This document shows positions 17,901 to 26,782 of a DNA stretch of 54,086 nucleotides, piece after piece. The notes under the pieces are model-generated. The model made no database searches. It was not told where the DNA came from and worked only from the letters and a program-made list of their open reading frames with translations. Every line of letters begins with the position of its first letter. The stretch's first letter is position 1. Source of the stretch: CAZQRW01 sp964596115 (GTDB taxonomy: Bacteria; Hydrothermota; UBA3072; B12-G15); assembly GCA_964596115.1 (NCBI GenBank), contig CAZQRW010000005.1, forward strand, positions 1 to 54,086. Direction: 5' to 3'. A program made the translations under genes and the position numbers.

Positions 17901-19439
17901 GAGAAGATAAAAGAATTCAATATTAACAGGGTCGTTGTTGCCTCCTGTACGCCCAGAACCCATGAGCCTCTTTTCCAGGAAACTATAAGGGAGGCAGGAC
18001 TCAATAGATACCTATTTACAATGGCAAATATTAGAGATCAAGATTCCTGGGTACATCAATTTGACAAGGAAAGAGCTACAGAAAAAGCAAAGGATCTTGT
18101 TGCTGCTGCTGTATCTAAAGCGAGATATCTTGAGCCTCTTTCAACAAATCTCATCTCTATTACAAAAAGGGCACTTGTTGTTGGAGGGGGTATTTCGGGA
18201 ATGAATGCTGCATTGCTGCTGGCTAATAGCGGTTTTGAGACCCACATCGTTGAGATGAGTGATAGGTTAGGGGGAAATGCCCTGAATATTCATAAGACCA
18301 TTGATGGGATGGATGTTCAAGGTTATTTAAAAGATCTTACAAAAAAAATTGAGGATAATCCTCTTATTACAATTCATCTAAATTCTGAGATAGTAAATGC
18401 CGAGGGGTTTGTGGGTAATTTCAAGACAACCATTTCAACAAATGGTACTGAAGAAATTATAGAGCATGGTGTAGTAATAATAGCTACCGGGGCAAAGGAG
18501 TATGTTCCGAAGGAGTACTTTTATGGTAAAGATGAGAGGGTTCTTACTCAGCTTGAACTGGAAAAGATGGTGCTAAATGGAGAAATTGAAAGGGATAAAC
18601 CAAAGCAAATCGTTATGATTCAATGCGTCGGTTCAAGAAATGAGGAACATCCTTACTGCAGCAGGGTATGTTGTTCAGAGGCAATAAAGAACGCCATTCT
18701 GTTGAGAGAAAATTATCCAGATGCAGAGGTTTATGTCCTATATAGAGATATCAGGAGTTACGGATTTAAAGAATTATACTATAAAAAGGCAAGGGAATTG
18801 GGTGTGAATTTCATAAGATATACAGAGGATAGAAAGCCAGAAGTGACGTTGAATGATGGAAAGTTATTTGTCAAAACATTTGATCCAATCATCAGGGATG
18901 AGTTAATTTTTGAGCCTGATTTTTTGGTACTTTCCAATGGGGTTGTTGCGGATGGAGAAAACAATGAAAAACTTTCGAAGTTTTTCAAAGTCCCTATTAA
19001 TCAAGATAAATTTTTCCTTGAAGCCCATGTGAAATTAAGGCCAGTAGATTTTGCTACTGAGGGTGTTTATCTTTGTGGACTTGCTCATTCTCCAAAAGGG
19101 ATAGATGAGTCTATATCACAATCATATGCAGCTGTTTCGAGAGCACTGCAGGTACTAACAAAAGAAGCTATTGAAACTTCTGGTACTGTTTCTCAGGTAG
19201 ATGAGTTGAGATGCGTCGGATGTGGAATGTGTGAGTTGGTATGTCCCTATCAGGCTGTGTCCGTTGTAGAGAAGAAGGTTTTAGGTGTGATGAAAATGGT
19301 AGCAGAAGTAAATACTGCATTATGTAAGGGATGTGGTCTATGCTCTGCTGCCTGTAGATCAAATGCAATAGATGTCCAGGGATTTACAAATCAAGAGGTC
19401 CTGGCTGAATTGTCATCTTTGGGAGGTATAAATGTGTAA
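14997..19439 (+). CDS. HdrA-like flavoprotein with inserted GltD-type NAD(P)H module (double HdrA)
   Basis: 1480 residues from the ATG at 14997, chosen because GGAGAGG lies 10 bp upstream; an ATG at 14976 lacks a site. Order: HdrA FAD motif VVILGGGIGGIQAA (about 11-25) and ferredoxin-type CKGCGDCAEACP (about 111). Then comes a GltD-like Cys domain (CRARCPIHLNAHGY to CESVCNRG, about 158-217). A pyridine-nucleotide reductase follows with two dinucleotide folds (IIGAGPAGLTAA about 258; VVGGGNSAIDAA about 385). HdrA then resumes with CINCSGCSECFLC, QCVGSRDKEHPFC and SAVCCMYA. A second HdrA half follows (LVVGGGISGMNAA about 1060; QCVGSRNEEHPYC about 1210). It ends in two C-terminal [4Fe-4S] motifs (about 1405-1455). 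HdrA is the flavin-bifurcating subunit of heterodisulfide reductases. The insertion implies a built-in NAD(P)H or ferredoxin entry point. Confidence 0.9.
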   Translation: MEGGDKKSGRVVILGGGIGGIQAALDLASSGYYVYIVEKSPSIGGVMSKLDKTFPTNDCSTCILSPKMVEAGRHLNIELLTAAEIIDVGGRVGNFKIKVKQKPRYVSLDDCKGCGDCAEACPVLLPHPFEENLATRKAIWRPFDQAVPSAFIIDKKGDPPCRARCPIHLNAHGYVMAVKGGNFDRAQEIVRKEKDFVFAATAARVCTHPCESVCNRGDLDKPVSIREIKRFVTDYEFEKFGGPSIDLSIEKERKEKIAIIGAGPAGLTAAFDLRKRGFKVTVFDALPDAGGMLLTGIPKYRLPKDILKKETDIVKGVVKCEFNHEVNAEEFKKLIDKYDAVFVATGAHKSRSMNVPGEELDGVMHGVGFLKKINLGEDVKLGKRVIVVGGGNSAIDAARTALRLGSDVTVVYRRSRKEMPAIPEEINAAIKEGIKFEFLRNPVEFIGDGKLKKVRLVKMKLGKPDSSGRRRPLPVEGSEYEIEVDNVLLAIGERPNLDFAEGVNKTKWGTLEVDEISLQTSIPKVFAGGDAVTGPNTFIDAVAAGKRAAISIERFIDGNDLKKDREWELPYESQMTGEKELAYRKERLEEKELSVKKRIKNFEEVISSPSAEDIVEEAKRCINCSGCSECFLCVDACQPNAILHDMVEKVVEIEAGALILSPGFGAFDPSSIENFGYGRYKNVVTSIQFERILSASGPYGGHITRPGDGKHPKKIAWIQCVGSRDKEHPFCSAVCCMYAVKEAVVAREHSKDVQPTIFFMDIRAYGKDFDRYIERARDEYGVRYVRARPSSVVEDSGTGDLIVTYEEDGKLKKEIFEMVILSTGLHPPVENKDIADKTGIELNEFGFAKTKTVSPVETTKEGIFVCGAFQGPKDIPETVAQASGAAGLVHSVLSDVRGKDVKEKEYPEEKFILNEKPRIGVFVCHCGINIGGYVDVKDVTEYAKTLPNVVYAADNLYTCSQDTQELIKEKIKEFNINRVVVASCTPRTHEPLFQETIREAGLNRYLFTMANIRDQDSWVHQFDKERATEKAKDLVAAAVSKARYLEPLSTNLISITKRALVVGGGISGMNAALLLANSGFETHIVEMSDRLGGNALNIHKTIDGMDVQGYLKDLTKKIEDNPLITIHLNSEIVNAEGFVGNFKTTISTNGTEEIIEHGVVIIATGAKEYVPKEYFYGKDERVLTQLELEKMVLNGEIERDKPKQIVMIQCVGSRNEEHPYCSRVCCSEAIKNAILLRENYPDAEVYVLYRDIRSYGFKELYYKKARELGVNFIRYTEDRKPEVTLNDGKLFVKTFDPIIRDELIFEPDFLVLSNGVVADGENNEKLSKFFKVPINQDKFFLEAHVKLRPVDFATEGVYLCGLAHSPKGIDESISQSYAAVSRALQVLTKEAIETSGTVSQVDELRCVGCGMCELVCPYQAVSVVEKKVLGVMKMVAEVNTALCKGCGLCSAACRSNAIDVQGFTNQEVLAELSSLGGINV

Positions 19440-19866
19440 GGAATTTGAGCCGAAGATCGCTGCCTTCCTTTGCAACTGGTGTAGTTATGCAGGCGCAGAT
19501 CTTGCAGGTGTTTCCAGACTTCAATACCCACCTTATACCAGGGTTATAAGGGTTCCCTGTTCTGGTAGAATTAATCCATTCTATATAATGAGGGGATTGT
19601 ATGAAGGAATAGATGGCATATGGGTCTCAGGATGCCATCCAGGTGACTGTCATTACCAGACGGGAAATTACTATGCCAGAAGGCGGTTTGCCCTTATAAA
19701 AAATCTTTTAGAATTTATAGGGATTAAAAAAGAGAGAATTCAATTTTCCTGGGTTAGTGCCTCGGAGGGAGGAAAATTTGCGGAGGTAGCCACAAAGGTT
19801 TCAAATGAGGTCAAAAAAGTGGGCCCTGTCGAAAAACTCGTGAGGGAGAAAAGAATATATGATTGA
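19432..19866 (+). CDS. MvhD/FlxD-like iron-sulfur subunit
   Basis: 144 residues. Conserved Cys segments of the MvhD family are present: FLCNWCSYAGADLAGVSRLQ, RVPCSGRINP and SGCHPGDCHYQTGNYYARRR. In methanogens MvhD passes electrons from hydrogenase to HdrA through a [2Fe-2S] cluster. In bacteria FlxD links the FlxABC NADH module to HdrA. It overlaps the preceding HdrA gene by 8 bp, and no hydrogenase gene is nearby, so the Flx role fits better. Confidence 0.93.
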   Translation: MCKEFEPKIAAFLCNWCSYAGADLAGVSRLQYPPYTRVIRVPCSGRINPFYIMRGLYEGIDGIWVSGCHPGDCHYQTGNYYARRRFALIKNLLEFIGIKKERIQFSWVSASEGGKFAEVATKVSNEVKKVGPVEKLVREKRIYD

Positions 19867-20734
19867 AAATATAAGGAGAGAAGCGGAAAAAATTCTTAAA
19901 GAAGGGGTAGTTGACCTGGTTATTGGTTTTGAAGAAGGAACAATACCACTTAAGTCAACGCCAGTTTTTATCGAGAAGCCTGAAGAAGCTCAAAAACTCG
20001 TGTGGAATAGTTTCTGCGAGAATAATCTTGCCGTATATATAAACAGATTTAAGGATAAAAAAGTAGGTATTGTGGCGAATGGATGTTGTTCACGAGCGAT
20101 TGTTAACCTGATAATTGAGGGTCAAATTAAAAGAGAAGATGTATACATAATAGGTGTGCCCTGTGAAGGGATGCTTGACAGGAGAAAGATGTTAAGAGAA
20201 GGAAAGACAGAAAAAGATGTGGATGAATCCTACCTCTATACGAACTGCAGGTATTGTGGGCACAGAAATCCTGTTATCTATGATTATCTGGCTGGGGAAA
20301 AACTTGAAGAACATTCCGCTCAGTACCCTGATATTAAAGAAATGGAGAGCCTTACTGAAGAGGAAAGGTGGCAGAAATTCTCGGAAGAAGTTAATAGATG
20401 TATCAGATGTTACGCCTGCAGACAGGCCTGCCCTATGTGCTATTGTGAGGTTTGTTTTGTAGATGTAAACAATCCAAAATGGTTGGAAGGTGGTGTAACA
20501 GAGGCAGATGTTGGCTATTGGAACCTTGGCAGGGCTTATCATTTAGCAGGAAGATGTGTTGACTGTGGTGCCTGTGAGAGGGCTTGCCCTATGGAGATAA
20601 AGATTTTAAATCTTACAAGAAAATTGAATAAGGATGTGAAGGAACTATATAATTATGAGCCTGGAATTGATATTAATGAGAAACCTGTACTTGGTGAGTT
20701 TACATATGAGGACAAAGAGGACTTTATAAGATGA
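19859..20734 (+). CDS. FlxC-like protein with two [4Fe-4S] motifs
   Basis: 291 residues. The N-terminal half (about 1-150) is an alpha/beta domain with Cys-containing loops (ANGCCSRAIVNLI, GVPCEGMLDRRKM, NCRYCGHRNP). The second half carries ferredoxin motifs CIRCYACRQACPMCYCEVC (about 181-199) and CVDCGACERACPMEI (about 232-246). Position and domain type match the FlxC subunit of FlxABCD-HdrABC and related hydrogenase-associated iron-sulfur proteins. It overlaps the FlxD-like gene by 8 bp and the next gene by 4 bp. Electron transfer between the FAD/NAD subunit and HdrA is the likely task. Assignment to FlxC rather than another Fe-S subunit rests on gene order. Confidence 0.78.
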   Translation: MIENIRREAEKILKEGVVDLVIGFEEGTIPLKSTPVFIEKPEEAQKLVWNSFCENNLAVYINRFKDKKVGIVANGCCSRAIVNLIIEGQIKREDVYIIGVPCEGMLDRRKMLREGKTEKDVDESYLYTNCRYCGHRNPVIYDYLAGEKLEEHSAQYPDIKEMESLTEEERWQKFSEEVNRCIRCYACRQACPMCYCEVCFVDVNNPKWLEGGVTEADVGYWNLGRAYHLAGRCVDCGACERACPMEIKILNLTRKLNKDVKELYNYEPGIDINEKPVLGEFTYEDKEDFIR

Positions 20735-21705
20735 GACAGATAGACAAGGAGAAATTTTATAAAGAGTTGAATAGTTTAATTGGAGAATATACCGTTTATG
20801 CACCTGTTGGTGACCGGGTTAAAAAAATAAAAGATACAAAAGAAATAAAATTTGAGGGGCTTCTAACGCGATTTCCTGCTAAAGAACATATGCTGCCACA
20901 GAATGAAGAACTTTTTAGGTGGAATAGAGATAAAAAAATAGAGGTAAAAATTCCTGATACGAAGGCTATAATTTTTGGGATAAGGCCCTGTGATGCAAGG
21001 GCAATTGCAAGCCTGGATCCAACATTTAACACAGAAAAATTTCCTGACCCATACTACATAAATAGAAGAAAGAATACAATAATTATCTCAATAGGGTGTA
21101 ATAATCCTGATGATACCTGTTTCTGTACATCCTTTGGTTCGGGGCCATTTGATCCCACTGGCTCCGATCTCCTTGTTGTTGACACAGGTGAAAAATTTCT
21201 TGGGATTGGAAAAGAAAAGATACTTGATATGTTTGGATTTGAGGAAGGTAATGACGGAGGAGAATTTGAGGCTCTTAAGAAAAAAGCAGAAGGAAAAATA
21301 GAGAGAATAAACCTTGCAGGGATAAAGGATAAGCTTGATTCCTTAAAGGAAACTGATTTTTTCAAGAAAATTTCATACAAATGTATCAATTGTGGAGCCT
21401 GTACCTTCCTTTGTCCTACCTGTTATTGTTTTGACATAGAAGATATGGAAAGAATTGATGGTGGAAAGAGAGTAAGGATTTGGGATTCGTGTATGTTCAC
21501 TATTTATACTCAGGAGACCTCAGGCCACAATCCCAGAAAGCAAGAGGAGAGGAGAATGCGTCAAAGGATAATGCATAAATTTAACTATTATCCTTTTCTC
21601 TATGATATTTTTGGGTGTGTTGGTTGTGGAAGGTGTATCTCTTATTGCCCTGTAAATTTTGATATCAGAAATGTGCTAAAGACGATCGGAGGAATGGATG
21701 AATAA
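20731..21705 (+). CDS. FlxB / sulfhydrogenase beta-subunit-like iron-sulfur protein
   Basis: 324 residues. The N-terminal region has IIFGIRPCDARAIASLDP and SIGCNNPDDTCFCTSFGSGP, characteristic of the HydB/AsrA/FlxB family. The C-terminal third has two ferredoxin-like clusters: CINCGACTFLCPTCYCFD (about 217-234) and CVGCGRCISYCP (about 300-311). Between them is the family segment WDSCMFTIYTQETSGHNPR. It pairs with the FAD/NAD(P)-binding gene immediately downstream (8-bp overlap), as HydB pairs with HydG and AsrA with AsrB. Sulfite reductase (AsrC) and sulfhydrogenase catalytic subunits are absent, which favours the Flx assignment. Confidence 0.87.
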   Translation: MRQIDKEKFYKELNSLIGEYTVYAPVGDRVKKIKDTKEIKFEGLLTRFPAKEHMLPQNEELFRWNRDKKIEVKIPDTKAIIFGIRPCDARAIASLDPTFNTEKFPDPYYINRRKNTIIISIGCNNPDDTCFCTSFGSGPFDPTGSDLLVVDTGEKFLGIGKEKILDMFGFEEGNDGGEFEALKKKAEGKIERINLAGIKDKLDSLKETDFFKKISYKCINCGACTFLCPTCYCFDIEDMERIDGGKRVRIWDSCMFTIYTQETSGHNPRKQEERRMRQRIMHKFNYYPFLYDIFGCVGCGRCISYCPVNFDIRNVLKTIGGMDE

Positions 21706-22519
21706 CCCTTATCTTCCAATAGAAGCAGAGGTAAAGATGGCGAGGTTTGAATCTGACGATCACTCACTCAAAACGATAGATCTTACCCCAGTCAATGGTG
21801 ATATTTTCGATTTTATACCTGGGCAGTTCTGTGAACTTTCAATTTTGGGAAAGGGTGAAGCCCCCTTTGGGATTGCGTCCTCACCCTATGAAGATTTTTT
21901 TAGATTTACCATTAATAGGGCAGGGTTAGTAACAACGGAACTTCATCACCTTGAAGAGGGAGATAAAATTGGTCTGAGAGGGCCTCTTGGTAATGGTTAC
22001 CCTGTGCACTTATTTAAGAAGAAAAATATTGTGATTGTGAGTGGAGGCTTTGCCTTTACGACCTTGAGATCCTTGATAAAATATCTATTAAAAAATAGAA
22101 CTGAATTTGATAAAATAACCCTTGTTTATGGATCGAGAAGACCCGATCTACTCCTATACAGGGATGAATTAGAAGAGTGGGAAAAGAGTGGAAATATAGA
22201 GATGTATATTACTATCGACAAAGAGGTTCAAGGGTGGAAAAAATATGTTGGATTTGTTCCGACTGTGCTGAAGGAAGTGCATCCTTCACCAGATAATGCT
22301 TATCTTGTGATGTGTGGTCCTCCTGCGATGGTTAAATTCACAATACCAGTAATAGAAGAATTAGGTTTTCCCCCGGATAAGGTTTTCACATCACTTGAGA
22401 GAAGGATGAAATGTGGATTTGGAAAGTGTGGAAGGTGTAATATAGGTCCATACTATGTATGTAAGGATGGTCCAGTTTTCAGTATGGAACAATTAAAAAA
22501 TTTACCAAGAGAGTATTAA
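21698..22519 (+). CDS. FlxA-like FAD/NAD(P)H oxidoreductase
   Basis: 273 residues, ferredoxin-NADP reductase fold. The FAD part shows IPGQFCEL-type spacing (FIPGQFCELSILGKGEAPFG). The NAD(P) part has GPLGNGYPVHLF, IVIVSGGFAFTTLRSLIKYL and LVMCGPPAMVKF. The C-terminal Cys motif MKCGFGKCGRCNIGPYYVCKDG binds [2Fe-2S], as in PyrK, HydG and AsrB. In FlxABCD-HdrABC this subunit oxidises or reduces NAD(H). It is the second pyridine-nucleotide site of the cluster, alongside the GltD module of the first HdrA. Confidence 0.9.
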   Translation: MNNPYLPIEAEVKMARFESDDHSLKTIDLTPVNGDIFDFIPGQFCELSILGKGEAPFGIASSPYEDFFRFTINRAGLVTTELHHLEEGDKIGLRGPLGNGYPVHLFKKKNIVIVSGGFAFTTLRSLIKYLLKNRTEFDKITLVYGSRRPDLLLYRDELEEWEKSGNIEMYITIDKEVQGWKKYVGFVPTVLKEVHPSPDNAYLVMCGPPAMVKFTIPVIEELGFPPDKVFTSLERRMKCGFGKCGRCNIGPYYVCKDGPVFSMEQLKNLPREY

Positions 22520-22533
22520 ATGGAGGATAAGAG

Positions 22534-25386
22534 GTGAAAACACTTATCATTGGTTCGGGTATAGCAGGTATTACTTCTGCTATTGATCTTGCTGGCGCAG
22601 GTATTGATGTTATTCTCCTGGAAAAAGAGAATTTTATAACAGGAAGACTTGCACAACTGGATAGACAATTCCCCAACGATGCCTGCGGTATGTGTCAGGT
22701 GTATCCATTTACAGATGATGAATTTCCCCAGTACTGTTTAAGGAGGGTTTTTTCTCATAAAAATATTGAAACGGTAACAGGTGGAGAGGTTGTCTCTGTG
22801 AAGGGGGAAGGGCCATTTAATGTGAAAATAAAGCTGGTTCCAAGGGGTGTAATTGTTGAGAAGTGCATCTCCTGCAGGAAGTGTGAAGAAGTATGCCCTG
22901 AAGAAGGCAAGGATTCCTTCAATCCTTTGTTTGGTAAAAAGAAGGCAGTATATACAGATTACCCAATGCCGTTCCCAAATGCATATGCTATAAACTGGGA
23001 TCTTTGCACAAAATGTGGAAAATGTGTTGAGATATGTCCTACAGACGCAATTAAATTAGACGGAAAAGAACAGATAAAAGAGGTAAAAGTTGATAATATT
23101 ATTGTCACTACAGGTTTTGAAGAGGTTAATCCATCCAGATTGGAGGAATATGGTTATGGTAGATTCAAGAATGTAATCACTGGCTTAGAACTTGAAAGGA
23201 TTATGAGTGAATTTGGTCCTACGGGAGGGGAATTAAAAAGGCCTTCAGATGGCAAGCAACCAAAGAAAATCGCATTTCTGCAATGTGTAGGATCAAGGGA
23301 CAAAAGTAACCCATTTTGCTCTTATACCTGCTGTATGTATGCTTTAAAAGAGATTAATCTTTTAAATAGATTTCATCCTGGTCTTGACATTACTGTTTTT
23401 TATATGGATATGAGAACATTCGGTAAGGGTTATTATAGATATTTTAAAAATACGAAGGCAAGATACATCCCACAGAGGGCTGCAGCAGTTGAACTTGATA
23501 AAAATAATAGATTGGTTATTAAGTATGAAGACGAAAAAGGTAAACTTATAGATGAGAATTTTGACCTTGTAGTTCTTTCTGTAGGGCAAAAACCAGTTGT
23601 GACTACCTTGGGGGAACGAGATGAAACAGGTTATTTGAAGGTGGAAACATTCAATCCAGTAAGATCAAATAAGGATGGCATATACTTTGCTGGGAGTGCA
23701 ACGGGTCCCAAAGATATTACTGATACTATAATAGAGGCACATGCAGCGAGTCTCGAACCCATTAAATTATCAAAGGGAAAGAAAAAAACGATTCCATCTT
23801 TGGGAGAGATACCAGAGGAAAAGGTTATTGGTCTTGTCTATTGTGATTGTGGCGGAACAATAAATATTAAAAAGGATTATTTACATTCACGCGTTGAAAC
23901 AGATAAGGTTATTAATGTTTCTGATCTTTGTATCAATAAAGATAAAATATTAAAATGGTATAAAGAACAGGGACTTACAGGGGTAGTTTTTGCTGCCTGC
24001 TCTCCCTCTTTTCTTAACCCTATTTTTAAGGATACTGGTATGAAAATCGAGTATGCGGATGTAAGAGAGGGTAATATCTGGGGTGGAGGAAATGAGGAAA
24101 AGGCAATATTCCAGATAAATGCAGCGATAAGGGAATTGAAAAATAGGGGTTATGAGTCGATTCAAGAGATGCCATTTATAAAAAAGGTAGTTGTTATTGG
24201 CGGTGGCATTGCAGGTATGGTTGCAGCTCTTTCTGTTGCTGAGGCAGGTTTTCCAGTTACCATAGTTGAAAAGACAGATAAATTAGGGGGAAACGCCCTG
24301 CGTATCAAGAAAATGATATCTGGAGAGGATGTAGGGGAATTCCTTGGCGATCTAATAAAGAAAGTGAAGAAAAATAAAAAAATAAACATAATGTCAAATT
24401 CAGAAGTAAAGAAAATAGAGGGAAGTATCGGTAATTTCAAGGTTCTTATTGATGATAAATATGAAGAATTTGGAACAATTGTTGTTGCAACTGGTGCAAT
24501 TCCATATATACCAAATGAATACCATTATGGAAAAGATAAAAGGATACTTACCCAATTGGAACTCGAAGAAATACTCTCAAACGGTAAATTTAATGCCAAA
24601 AATGTCGTTATGATTCAATGCGTCGGATCAAGAAACGAAAAAAATCCAGTTTGTAGTAGGGTTTGTTGTACAGATGCTATAAAAAATGCCCTTTGGATTA
24701 AGGATATTTCTCCCGAGACGGATGTGTACATACTTTTTAGGGACATAATGATGTATGGAAAGAAAGAATTATATTATACACAGGCACGTGAAAAGGGGAT
24801 AATATTTCTGAGATTTAAAGAGGGAGAAGAGCCAGACGTTGATATAGATGGAGAGATTACAGTTAAAATGAGGGATATTGTTCTAAATGATACTATTGTG
24901 ATAAACCCTGATTATTTGATACTTTCAACGGGTATGGTCCCTGATAAGGAATATTTTGAGCGTATTGGCATTGAGACAGATATAGATGGATATGTGAGAG
25001 AGGCAAATATAAAGTTTAAGCCATTAGAACTGCCAACCCCTGGAATATATGTGACAGGGCTTGCGCATTCTCCAAGGGATATCTCTGAATCTATTCTTCA
25101 GTCGAAAGGTGTAGCTGCGCAGATAGTTTCTTTATTTAAAAGAAACAAATTGCTCTCAAAGAAGAGGGTATCCTTTACAAAGGAGAGAAATTGTGCCGGC
25201 TGTGGATTTTGTGTTGATGCCTGTCCATATGAGGCAAGGTATATTGATGAAGAGATGAAAGTAGCCAGGGTATATCCCCATATATGCCAGGGATGTGGAA
25301 CCTGTATCTCTGTGTGTCCATCAGGTGCCGCTGATATGAGGGAAATGGGATACGAGGAGATATTCTCCATAATGGAGATAGTTTAG
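22534..25386 (+). CDS. HdrA-like double flavoprotein (second HdrA)
   Basis: 950 residues starting with GTG at 22534; GGAGG lies 7 bp upstream. The first HdrA half has LIIGSGIAGITSAIDLAGAG (about 4), CISCRKCEEVCP (about 111), CTKCGKCVEICP (about 158) and QCVGSRDKSNPFC (about 250). The second half has VVIGGGIAGMVAAL (about 553) and QCVGSRNEKNPVCSRVCC (about 696). C-terminal CAGCGFCVDACP (about 887) and CQGCGTCISVCP (about 918) complete it. The Cys after the first flavin motif sits in a divergent setting (NDACGMCQVYP) compared with the first HdrA (CSTCILSP), recalling QmoA-like relatives. It directly precedes hdrC and hdrB, so it is the likely partner of HdrBC. Confidence 0.9.
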   Translation: MKTLIIGSGIAGITSAIDLAGAGIDVILLEKENFITGRLAQLDRQFPNDACGMCQVYPFTDDEFPQYCLRRVFSHKNIETVTGGEVVSVKGEGPFNVKIKLVPRGVIVEKCISCRKCEEVCPEEGKDSFNPLFGKKKAVYTDYPMPFPNAYAINWDLCTKCGKCVEICPTDAIKLDGKEQIKEVKVDNIIVTTGFEEVNPSRLEEYGYGRFKNVITGLELERIMSEFGPTGGELKRPSDGKQPKKIAFLQCVGSRDKSNPFCSYTCCMYALKEINLLNRFHPGLDITVFYMDMRTFGKGYYRYFKNTKARYIPQRAAAVELDKNNRLVIKYEDEKGKLIDENFDLVVLSVGQKPVVTTLGERDETGYLKVETFNPVRSNKDGIYFAGSATGPKDITDTIIEAHAASLEPIKLSKGKKKTIPSLGEIPEEKVIGLVYCDCGGTINIKKDYLHSRVETDKVINVSDLCINKDKILKWYKEQGLTGVVFAACSPSFLNPIFKDTGMKIEYADVREGNIWGGGNEEKAIFQINAAIRELKNRGYESIQEMPFIKKVVVIGGGIAGMVAALSVAEAGFPVTIVEKTDKLGGNALRIKKMISGEDVGEFLGDLIKKVKKNKKINIMSNSEVKKIEGSIGNFKVLIDDKYEEFGTIVVATGAIPYIPNEYHYGKDKRILTQLELEEILSNGKFNAKNVVMIQCVGSRNEKNPVCSRVCCTDAIKNALWIKDISPETDVYILFRDIMMYGKKELYYTQAREKGIIFLRFKEGEEPDVDIDGEITVKMRDIVLNDTIVINPDYLILSTGMVPDKEYFERIGIETDIDGYVREANIKFKPLELPTPGIYVTGLAHSPRDISESILQSKGVAAQIVSLFKRNKLLSKKRVSFTKERNCAGCGFCVDACPYEARYIDEEMKVARVYPHICQGCGTCISVCPSGAADMREMGYEEIFSIMEIV

Positions 25387-25394
25387 GAGGTTAT

Positions 25395-25904
25395 ATGCCA
25401 ATAAATATAAAGGAGTTGAATACAAAGTTTAAATATGAGGTAATGAAGGAACCAGGAGGAGAGAATCTATTAAAATGTTTTGGCTGTGGAACCTGTACTG
25501 CAAGCTGTCCAGTGAGAGAAATTGATGAGCAATTCAATCCAAGAAAAATAATCAGGATGACAATACTTGGGATGAAAGAAGTTGTTTTGAAGTCTGACTT
25601 CGTTTGGCTCTGCACGGCTTGCTATATGTGCCAGGAGAGATGCCCCCAGGATGTTATGATAACAGAACTAATGAATGCCATAAAAAATGTTGCAGTAAAA
25701 GAGGGAATAGTACATCCATCTTACATAGCCCAGGTAGATGCATTAAATCAGTTTAGCAGACTTTATGAAATTGGTGAGTTCGAAAATAAAAAAAGGTCCA
25801 AACTAGGTCTTCCAACCCTTGAAACAAAAAAGAATGAAACATTTGTGAAGATAATGAATGATTATGTAGCGGATCTTCTTAATAAGGATGAGGGGGAAGA
25901 ATGA
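25395..25904 (+). CDS. hdrC: HdrC-like iron-sulfur subunit
   Basis: 169 residues, soluble, with two classical [4Fe-4S] motifs: CFGCGTCTASCPV (about 30) and CTACYMCQERCPQ (about 74). The surrounding region, NPRKIIRMTILGMKE, is typical of HdrC. AGGAGG precedes the ATG by 7 bp. In heterodisulfide reductases HdrC relays electrons from HdrA to the catalytic HdrB. It overlaps hdrB by 4 bp. Confidence 0.93.
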   Translation: MPINIKELNTKFKYEVMKEPGGENLLKCFGCGTCTASCPVREIDEQFNPRKIIRMTILGMKEVVLKSDFVWLCTACYMCQERCPQDVMITELMNAIKNVAVKEGIVHPSYIAQVDALNQFSRLYEIGEFENKKRSKLGLPTLETKKNETFVKIMNDYVADLLNKDEGEE

Positions 25905-26782
25905 AATATGCATTTTTTCTTGGTTGTACAGTACCTGTAAGGGCACAAAATTATGAACTTTCTGCAAGAAAAGTGTCGGAAAAATTAGGGATAGAACTAA
26001 TAGATATTCCTGAATTTAGATGTTGCGGTTATCCCGTTAAATCTGTAGATTTTAGGGCTCACCTTGTTATGAGTACGATGAATCTTGCACTTGCAGAAAA
26101 AAAAGGATTAAATATTACAACCCTATGTAATGCATGTAGTGTAACTATGATAGAAGCAAATGAGGAGATTAAACATAACAGTAACCTCCTTAACGAAGTA
26201 AATAAGGAGCTAAAAAAATATGATCTTGAGTATAATGGAAATGTGGAGGTAAAGCATTTTGCAAGGGTTCTCTACGAAGATTATGGAATAGAAAATATTA
26301 AAAAATATATAACAAGGCCCCTTGATAAGTATAGATTTGCAGCCCATTATGGGTGTCATTTTATAAGACCATCTGTGGTTTATTCAGAGTTTGATGACCC
26401 TGAATTTCCAGTGTCTCTGGATAGATTGATTGAGGTCACAGGTGCGGTATCTGTGGATTACCCTGATAAACAGTTATGTTGTGGTGGGGGCATCCTTGGA
26501 ATAAAAGAGGATGTGGCACTGGCCCTTTCTCATAAGAAATTGGCTATTTTAAAAGACATTGGAATCGATGGCCTAATCTCGATATGCCCCTTTTGTTCTG
26601 TTATGTACGAATCAAATCAGAAAAAAATAGAAAAAACCTATGAGGAAGAACTTGGAATACCTGTAATTTACTATACGCAGATTCTTGGATTGGCAATGGG
26701 ATTTTCTTCTGAAGATATGGGATTAAAGCTTAACAGGGTTAAAGCGAAAAAATTAATAGAGACGTTTACCAATGAAAAATAA
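25901..26782 (+). CDS. hdrB: HdrB-like catalytic subunit
   Basis: 293 residues with two complete CCG domains. In the first, GCTVPVRAQNYE, FRCCGYPVKS and LCNACSV provide the Cys set. In the second, YGCHFIRPS, LCCGGGILG and CPFCSVMY do so. In HdrB such sets bind two noncubane [4Fe-4S] clusters that cleave or form disulfides. Having both sets intact means catalytic disulfide or persulfide chemistry is plausible. sHdr systems normally have two HdrB paralogues, but only one is present here. It overlaps the following AhpD-like gene by 11 bp. Confidence 0.94.
   Translation: MKYAFFLGCTVPVRAQNYELSARKVSEKLGIELIDIPEFRCCGYPVKSVDFRAHLVMSTMNLALAEKKGLNITTLCNACSVTMIEANEEIKHNSNLLNEVNKELKKYDLEYNGNVEVKHFARVLYEDYGIENIKKYITRPLDKYRFAAHYGCHFIRPSVVYSEFDDPEFPVSLDRLIEVTGAVSVDYPDKQLCCGGGILGIKEDVALALSHKKLAILKDIGIDGLISICPFCSVMYESNQKKIEKTYEEELGIPVIYYTQILGLAMGFSSEDMGLKLNRVKAKKLIETFTNEK

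Noticed and set aside
20731..22519. Anaerobic sulfite reductase AsrAB
   Set aside because: AsrC, the siroheme catalytic subunit, is absent and the pair lies inside an Flx/Hdr gene order.
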